Assembly (NCBI GenBank): GCA_905480065.1
Contig: CAJQOV010000142.1
Span: forward strand, 1 to 19,759
Length of the DNA stretch: 19,759 bases
Direction of reading: 5' to 3'
From: an uncultured Gammaproteobacteria bacterium
GTDB taxonomy: Bacteria; Pseudomonadota; Gammaproteobacteria; UBA9214
This document shows positions 15,480-19,759 of this stretch, one piece after another. Position 1 is the first letter of the stretch, and every line of letters starts with the position of its first letter. The notes beneath the pieces were generated by a model, which had not been told where the DNA came from, made no database searches, and was given only the letters and a program-made list of their open reading frames with translations. The translations under genes were made by a program, and so were the position numbers.

Positions 15480-15899
15480 TTGATGATGAATACATTGAGC
15501 AGAGCCCCTGCGACTGTCCCCCATCTCCGGCCTACGTCCGAATTAACTCTTGAACAAATGCTGGGAGACAGCTTTGACGCCATGTTAAATGATAACTATG
15601 GTAACGGGCTCTGCCTGAAACCGGTCTCGAGCCCGAACTACGCAAGCAACTATCCGTATCTCGTGGTCACGACCGACGCGGATGTGATAGCGGATCACAA
15701 CGCCATCTATAATGGAAATTGCACCCTATTTACACAGCAGTTCCTTCAACAACACATTGCTCTTCAACAGCCCTTGCCGCTTCCCACCGACCCGGCAGCG
15801 TGCTGGCGCGAGCAGAGTGCGGCCGGCGGTCTGGTGCCCGCTGAGCGGTCTTGTGACGACAAAGGCGAATCCTGCAGCGGGCAAACGCCAACGAACTAG
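15480..15899 (+). CDS. Unrecognised ORF just inside the putative island end
   Basis: A 139-codon frame with no clear ribosome site. The middle (about 45-90: NGLCLKPV then VVTTDADVIADHNAIYNGNCTLF) has a faint look of an OstA/LptD N-terminal repeat, but I do not rely on it. The last third (WREQSAAGGLVPAERSC) is low in conserved-looking residues. Overlapping frames on the minus strand (15726-16061) and plus strand (15712-15978) are equally open in the 3' part, so the true coding status is unclear; it may be a gene remnant. It lies between the tRNA scar and the ATPase, in what I infer to be an integrated element. Confidence 0.3.
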   Translation: MMMNTLSRAPATVPHLRPTSELTLEQMLGDSFDAMLNDNYGNGLCLKPVSSPNYASNYPYLVVTTDADVIADHNAIYNGNCTLFTQQFLQQHIALQQPLPLPTDPAACWREQSAAGGLVPAERSCDDKGESCSGQTPTN

Positions 15900-16123
15900 C
15901 GCATGGGAGATTCCCGCACGCCTGACCATCCCCGGCAGCCCATATGGATTACCGACGGTACGGAGATACATTTCTTGAGTTGGCAACGAAGCATGAATGT
16001 CCAGTTCATGCCTATTCATCGCCAACCACATCCATCTGCCGCATACGCTGCTCAAGCGCACGTTGAATTACTGTTATTGGGTAATGCGCTGTCGTTCAGT
16101 TTGATTCTGGCTACATAAGGGTT

Positions 16124-16354
16124 ATGCTCCCGGTATCCCCTGACAACCAGGTCGCCTGTGTTGACCAGATCATTTCATCGCACTGCAATAATATATTCGA
16201 AAGATCAAGTGTCCGCGGGCTGTTAATAACAGTAAAAGCATCGCGCATGTACTGGTCTTATATGATGGAAACCCATTACTTCGCAGGCATAGCGGACGCG
16301 GGCATCGCCCGGCTCCGGGAGGCAGAGCGCGCCCACACGGAGGCTGTCATGTGA
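16124..16354 (+). CDS. Small ORF overlapping the ATPase start
   Basis: A 76-codon frame whose final ATG-TGA overlaps the GTG start of the ATPase by four bases (GTGA, 16351-16354), the arrangement of translational coupling. AAGG lies only 5 bases before the ATG. The last 30 codons (METHYFAGIADAGIARLREAERAHTEAV) look like plausible protein and might be a separate 30-residue peptide starting at 16264 or 16267. No family recognised. It could be a leader peptide for the ATPase or just a remnant of an older gene. Confidence 0.3.
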   Translation: MLPVSPDNQVACVDQIISSHCNNIFERSSVRGLLITVKASRMYWSYMMETHYFAGIADAGIARLREAERAHTEAVM

Positions 16355-19101
16355 ACGCGAAATCATCTCCCGCTGCTACCACACCAAATCCTTTGCTGGC
16401 GACGCCCCACGCCAGGCCGGCAGAGGAGATACTTGCCGTTTTTCAGAGTTCGCCGAACGGCCTTAGCCATGTTGAAGCGGCCGCCCGTCTGCAACACTAC
16501 GGACGCAACACCCTGCCGACGGCTGAACCGCCGGGCATTGCCCGTGTCTTCCTGCATCAATTCGCCAGCCCGTTGATCTACGTGCTGGCCGCTGCCGCCC
16601 TGGTTTCACTGGCAATTCGTGAATGGTCTGACGCCGGCTTCATCTGCGCGGTGCTGTTGCTGAATGCCATTATCGGCACTGCCCAGGAATACTCCGCCCA
16701 ACGTGCCGCGACGGCCCTGCAGCAGCTGGTCAGTATGCGCAGCCGGGTCTTGCGCGAGGGCGATGCCCATGAATGCGATGCACAAGAGCTGGTACCCGGG
16801 GACATCGTGCTGCTGGAATCAGGTGAGCGCGTGCCGGCCGACATGCGCCTGCTTACCAGCCATAACCTGGAAGTGGATGAGTCCTTGCTGACCGGTGAAT
16901 CCATTGAGGTGTTCAAGCGTGCAGACGAGCTGCATCCGGTGGATAGCCCGCTTGGCGACCGCCTCAACATGGCCTTTGCCGGTACGCTCGTTAGCCGGGG
17001 ACGCGCCCGCGGCATCGTCACGGGCACGGCACTGCATACGGAACTTGGTCGCATTGCCTCCGCCGTACTCGGCAAGCCGCCCACCAAGGCACCCTTGCTG
17101 GTGCGGATGGAGCGGTTTACACACCGCATTGCCATACTGATCGGGGTCATTGCCTTGCTGATGGCGGGTGTGGCACTGAGTCGCGGCATGGCGCTGGACG
17201 AAATCTTCCTGCTCGCCGTGGCGCTGGCAGTGTCTGCTATACCGGAGGGCTTGCCGGTCGCACTTACTGTCGCGCTGGCCATTGGTATGCGGCGCATGGC
17301 CCGACGGCATGTCATTGTGCGGCGACTGCTGGCGGTGGAGGCGCTTGGTTCCTGCACCTTTATCGCCACCGACAAGACCGGCACCCTGACGGTCAATCAA
17401 CTGACGGCGTGCCGGATTGTCTTCCCCGGCCAGGAGCAGTGGGAGGTCACCGGCAACAGCCTGGAACCGGCAGGCAGCATCCTTACCCCGCAGGGTGCAC
17501 CGTTGCCGGATGAGGAGCACATACTCGGGTGGCTGTGCCAGGCGTCGGTGTTGGCCAACGAGGGTTTTCTTGGGCATCGCAATCACGGCTGGGTCCAGCA
17601 CGGCGATGCCGTTGATATTGCCCTGCTGGTGATGGCACACAAGGCTGGCGTGTCGCAGGCGGAGGCCGTCAATACCATGCCGGAGATCGCGACCATCCCG
17701 TTCGAATCGGAGCGCCTGTTTTCGGCGAGCCTGAACGGCAAGGATGGCGTGCTGCATGCCTTTGCCAAGGGGGCGCTGGAACGCCTGCTGCCGATGTGCA
17801 GCCACATGGCTGCAGCTGGCGGCACGTTGGCGCTGGACCGTTCACAGGTGGAACAGCAGGCACAGGTGCTCGCCAGCCAGGGCTTTCGTGTCATAGCGCT
17901 TGCGGCCGGCGCTATAGAACTGGGGCCGCAAGAGGTGTTTTCCGAGGAACACCTCAGACAGCTGACATTGATCGGGCTGGTTGGCCTGATCGACCCGCTG
18001 CGGCCCGAGGCGAAGGCGGCCGTGACGGCTTGCCGGGCGGCCGGCATCCGGGTGGCGATGGTGACCGGTGACCACCCGGCAACGGCCTTTGCCATTGCCA
18101 GCGAACTGGGGCTGGCGACCAGCCTGGAGGAAGTCGTCACCGGGCCGCAACTGAAGCAGGCAACAGATACGGCGGCGATGGACAAGTTGACCAGGGGGGG
18201 GCGGGTATTTGCCCGTGTGGAGCCGCAACAGAAGCTCGACATTGTCCGCTCCCTGCAGCGCAACGGGCACTTCGTTGCCGTCAGTGGCGACGGTGCCAAC
18301 GATGCGCCGGCATTGCGTGCGGCCCAGGTAGGTGTGGCGATGGGTAGAAGTGGCACCGACGTGGCCCGCGAGACCGCGGACCTGATCATCACGGATGACA
18401 ACTTTGCTTCGATTGTGGCCGGCGTCGAGGAGGGGCGTATTGCCTACGCCAATGTGCGCAAAGTGATTTTTCTGCTGATCTCGACCGGGGCCGCGGAGCT
18501 GGTGCTGTTTGCCCTGGCGTTGCTGGCCGACCTGCCGCTACCGTTGCTGGCGGTACAGTTGCTGTGGCTGAACCTGGTGACCAACGGCATCCAGGACGTG
18601 GCGCTGGCGTTTGAGCCGGGCGAGGGTAACGAGCTGCGTTGTCCACCGCGACCACCGCGCGAACCGATTTTCAACCGCCTGATGATCGAACGTGTCGTCC
18701 TGTCGGCGCTGGTAATCGGTAGCGTTGCATTTCTGCTGTTCCAGTCACTGCTGCAAAGCGGTTTTTCACTAGACCAGGCACGCAACGGGACCTTGATGCT
18801 GATGGTGCTGTTCGAAAACATCCATGTCTTCAATAGCCGCTCGGAGAGCCTGTCGGCATTCGGGCACAACCCATTGCGCAATCCGCTGTTGCTGTTCGGG
18901 ACAGCGGCGGCACAGCTGATTCACATCGGCGCCATGTACACCCCGTGGATCAGCGACGTCCTGCATATCCAGCCGATAACGCCGCAACACTGGCTGATTT
19001 TGCTTGGCCTGGCGTTAACCGTACTGGTCGTCATGGAACTGGACAAGGCACTCCGGTCATGGCTGGTGGCACACCGCGGACAAGAACAGCAGGTGGACTG
19101 A
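16351..19101 (+). CDS. P2-type (calcium-ATPase-like) cation-transporting P-type ATPase
   Basis: The 916-residue inner-membrane pump has all core motifs: an N-terminal cation ATPase domain (about 15-90), actuator TGES (181-184), PEGLP in M4 (298-302), phosphorylation site DKTGTLT (D341), the N-domain KGALE, TGDHP near 571 and GDGANDAP (646-653). About ten membrane segments are present, as in P2 pumps. Compared with SERCA, the ion-site residues in M4 (E299) and M5 (E716 in GAAEL) are kept and M6 has N741 and T744, but the key Asp after Thr is Asn (N745 in NLVTNG). Ion specificity (Ca, Na, K, Mn or H) is therefore unclear. GTG 16351 is supported by GGAGG 7 bases upstream, and it is overlapped by the small ORF before it. 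It lies in the region that I infer to be an integrated element. Confidence 0.93.
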   Translation: MNAKSSPAATTPNPLLATPHARPAEEILAVFQSSPNGLSHVEAAARLQHYGRNTLPTAEPPGIARVFLHQFASPLIYVLAAAALVSLAIREWSDAGFICAVLLLNAIIGTAQEYSAQRAATALQQLVSMRSRVLREGDAHECDAQELVPGDIVLLESGERVPADMRLLTSHNLEVDESLLTGESIEVFKRADELHPVDSPLGDRLNMAFAGTLVSRGRARGIVTGTALHTELGRIASAVLGKPPTKAPLLVRMERFTHRIAILIGVIALLMAGVALSRGMALDEIFLLAVALAVSAIPEGLPVALTVALAIGMRRMARRHVIVRRLLAVEALGSCTFIATDKTGTLTVNQLTACRIVFPGQEQWEVTGNSLEPAGSILTPQGAPLPDEEHILGWLCQASVLANEGFLGHRNHGWVQHGDAVDIALLVMAHKAGVSQAEAVNTMPEIATIPFESERLFSASLNGKDGVLHAFAKGALERLLPMCSHMAAAGGTLALDRSQVEQQAQVLASQGFRVIALAAGAIELGPQEVFSEEHLRQLTLIGLVGLIDPLRPEAKAAVTACRAAGIRVAMVTGDHPATAFAIASELGLATSLEEVVTGPQLKQATDTAAMDKLTRGGRVFARVEPQQKLDIVRSLQRNGHFVAVSGDGANDAPALRAAQVGVAMGRSGTDVARETADLIITDDNFASIVAGVEEGRIAYANVRKVIFLLISTGAAELVLFALALLADLPLPLLAVQLLWLNLVTNGIQDVALAFEPGEGNELRCPPRPPREPIFNRLMIERVVLSALVIGSVAFLLFQSLLQSGFSLDQARNGTLMLMVLFENIHVFNSRSESLSAFGHNPLRNPLLLFGTAAAQLIHIGAMYTPWISDVLHIQPITPQHWLILLGLALTVLVVMELDKALRSWLVAHRGQEQQVD

Positions 19102-19648
19102 GCTGTCATTACTTCTCCGGATAGCCTTGGCCCGTCAGTTAAACGAACAGCCACGCTAAACCCTGGAGTTCGAGACGCCGGCTGAGCGATTTTATGCGTG
19201 TGTTGCGTCGACCGGTTTAAGCCGCAGCCGAAAGTGTGCGTACAGATTGCTGGGTGTGAATGTCCGGAGTTGCGGCATTACCGCCACTGTCATAGGGGCC
19301 TGGAACGGCAATTGACGGCTCGATCTCTGTCATTTAGTCGGGCCTAATATAAGAAATCGCTAAATGGCGCGGTTCGTAGAGAAGCGGACATTCAGAAATT
19401 CTGCTTGTATGACTTGAAAGTACTGTAAGCAGACCTACAGGGGGCAGATGCGGATCGACTGCCATCGACCCAAAGACGAAGAAAGCGTTTGGATATATAT
19501 ATCTGCCGGGTGTAGGCTGTATCAACTTACCCCTCTTGTTTGCTCCCACAGAAATTCAGTCAGGTGAGTGCTGCACAGCACGATCACGGTCAGCCAATAA
19601 CAATAATGTTCTGGCTGGAATAACAATTAAATTTCGGAGAGCATTGCC
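19102..19648. other. Intergenic region without a supported gene
   Basis: About 550 bases. An inverted pair TGAATGTCCG (19257-19266) / CGGACATTCA (19385-19394) is 118 bases apart. An AT-alternating tract (ggatatatatatc) is at about 19491-19503. CAGCCA (19591-19596) and TGGCTG (19612-19617) form a small palindrome 30-60 bases before the next start codon, possibly an operator. No terminator with a clear T-run follows the ATPase. A minus frame (19334-19549) has no recognisable product. Confidence 0.35.
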
Positions 19649-19759
19649 ATGAAGAAATCACGCCTGATCGGTGCATTGAGCGCGGTTGTCTTTACTGTTA
19701 TCTCAATGTCATCCCATGCGGCGCTGTTAGGTCGTGACCTGGACGGCGACCCGACTACC
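19649..19759 (+). CDS. N-terminus of a secreted protein, probably PEP-CTERM-system type (cut by window end)
   Basis: Only 37 codons are in the window: a signal peptide MKKSRLIGALSAVVFTVISMSSHA, then ALLGRDLDGDPTT. GGAGAG (19635-19640) eight bases before the ATG supports the start. The motif A-L-L-G-R-D-L-D-G-(D/N)-P right after the cleavage site is typical of secreted proteins with a WLADANY-type repeat that often end in a PEP-CTERM or VPLPA-CTERM sorting tail; this is from memory, and the tail is outside the window. The function is unknown. Confidence 0.7.
   Translation, partial: MKKSRLIGALSAVVFTVISMSSHAALLGRDLDGDPTT

Noticed and set aside
15323..15553. Plus-strand frame beginning MNNLTGSPGRARTADL
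   Set aside because: This peptide is the well-known artefact of translating the complement of a tRNA; the region is the tRNA-Asn 3' fragment.
16578..18401. Three long minus-strand open frames (272, 328 and 272 codons) opposite the ATPase gene
   Set aside because: They are antisense shadows; the ATPase with all its motifs is on the plus strand.
19257..19394. Ten-base inverted pair TGAATGTCCG / CGGACATTCA as ends of a mobile element
   Set aside because: The 118 bases between carry no gene or further symmetry, there is no visible target duplication, and 10 bases can occur by chance.

Overview
The window (GC-rich, about 20 kb) looks like chromosome of a sulfur-oxidising gammaproteobacterium. 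The strongest pointer is a Gly/Tyr-rich secreted protein of the sulfur globule protein type (12655-13029, minus). A Gram-negative envelope is shown by an LpxR/DUF2219-type outer-membrane barrel, a lipoprotein and several signal peptides. The species cannot be named from the sequence alone.

Layout. 27-3878 (minus) is a 1283-residue fusion flavoprotein/iron-sulfur dehydrogenase of the D-2-hydroxyacid (D-lactate/glycolate) class. Its upstream region holds an FNR-like box placed as in an FNR-activated promoter. 4609-8046 (plus) is a very large secreted multicopper oxidase with an N-terminal carbohydrate-binding-like module, Cys-rich modules, calcium-binding repeats and a dockerin-like tail. 8433-9182 and 9303-10379 (plus) are an unknown periplasmic protein and the LpxR-like barrel. 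Next come a broken IS1182-family transposase (10493-10795) and a mostly minus-strand block. That block holds a small PLDc_N membrane protein, a Tyr-rich lipoprotein, a split-barrel flavin (PNPOx-like) protein, the sulfur globule protein, a 2OG-Fe(II) oxygenase with a degenerate HD-like tail, and a soluble Cache/PDC sensor protein. The minus block stops at a 3' half of tRNA-Asn(GTT) at 15337-15381. This is the classical scar of an integrative element, and its orientation puts the element to the right. The right side holds poorly conserved small ORFs, a P2-type cation ATPase (16351-19101, plus) and the start of a secreted protein of the kind often found with PEP-CTERM sorting (19649-end).

Between genes lie several palindromic elements built on a CTCTGAC(A/C)CC core (1-19, 8231-8308, 9257-9280, 14231-14327). 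They sit in intergenic gaps, three of them close behind the 3' end of a gene. They look like REP/REPIN-type non-autonomous elements mobilised by a RAYT-like transposase that is not in the window. I see no CRISPR array, rRNA, complete tRNA or intact transposase.

How the genes may work together is mostly inference. The FAD/Fe-S dehydrogenase would feed electrons from a hydroxyacid to the respiratory chain, probably under oxygen-responsive control. The sulfur globule protein would coat periplasmic sulfur inclusions. The other genes are single-gene units with no obvious shared pathway.
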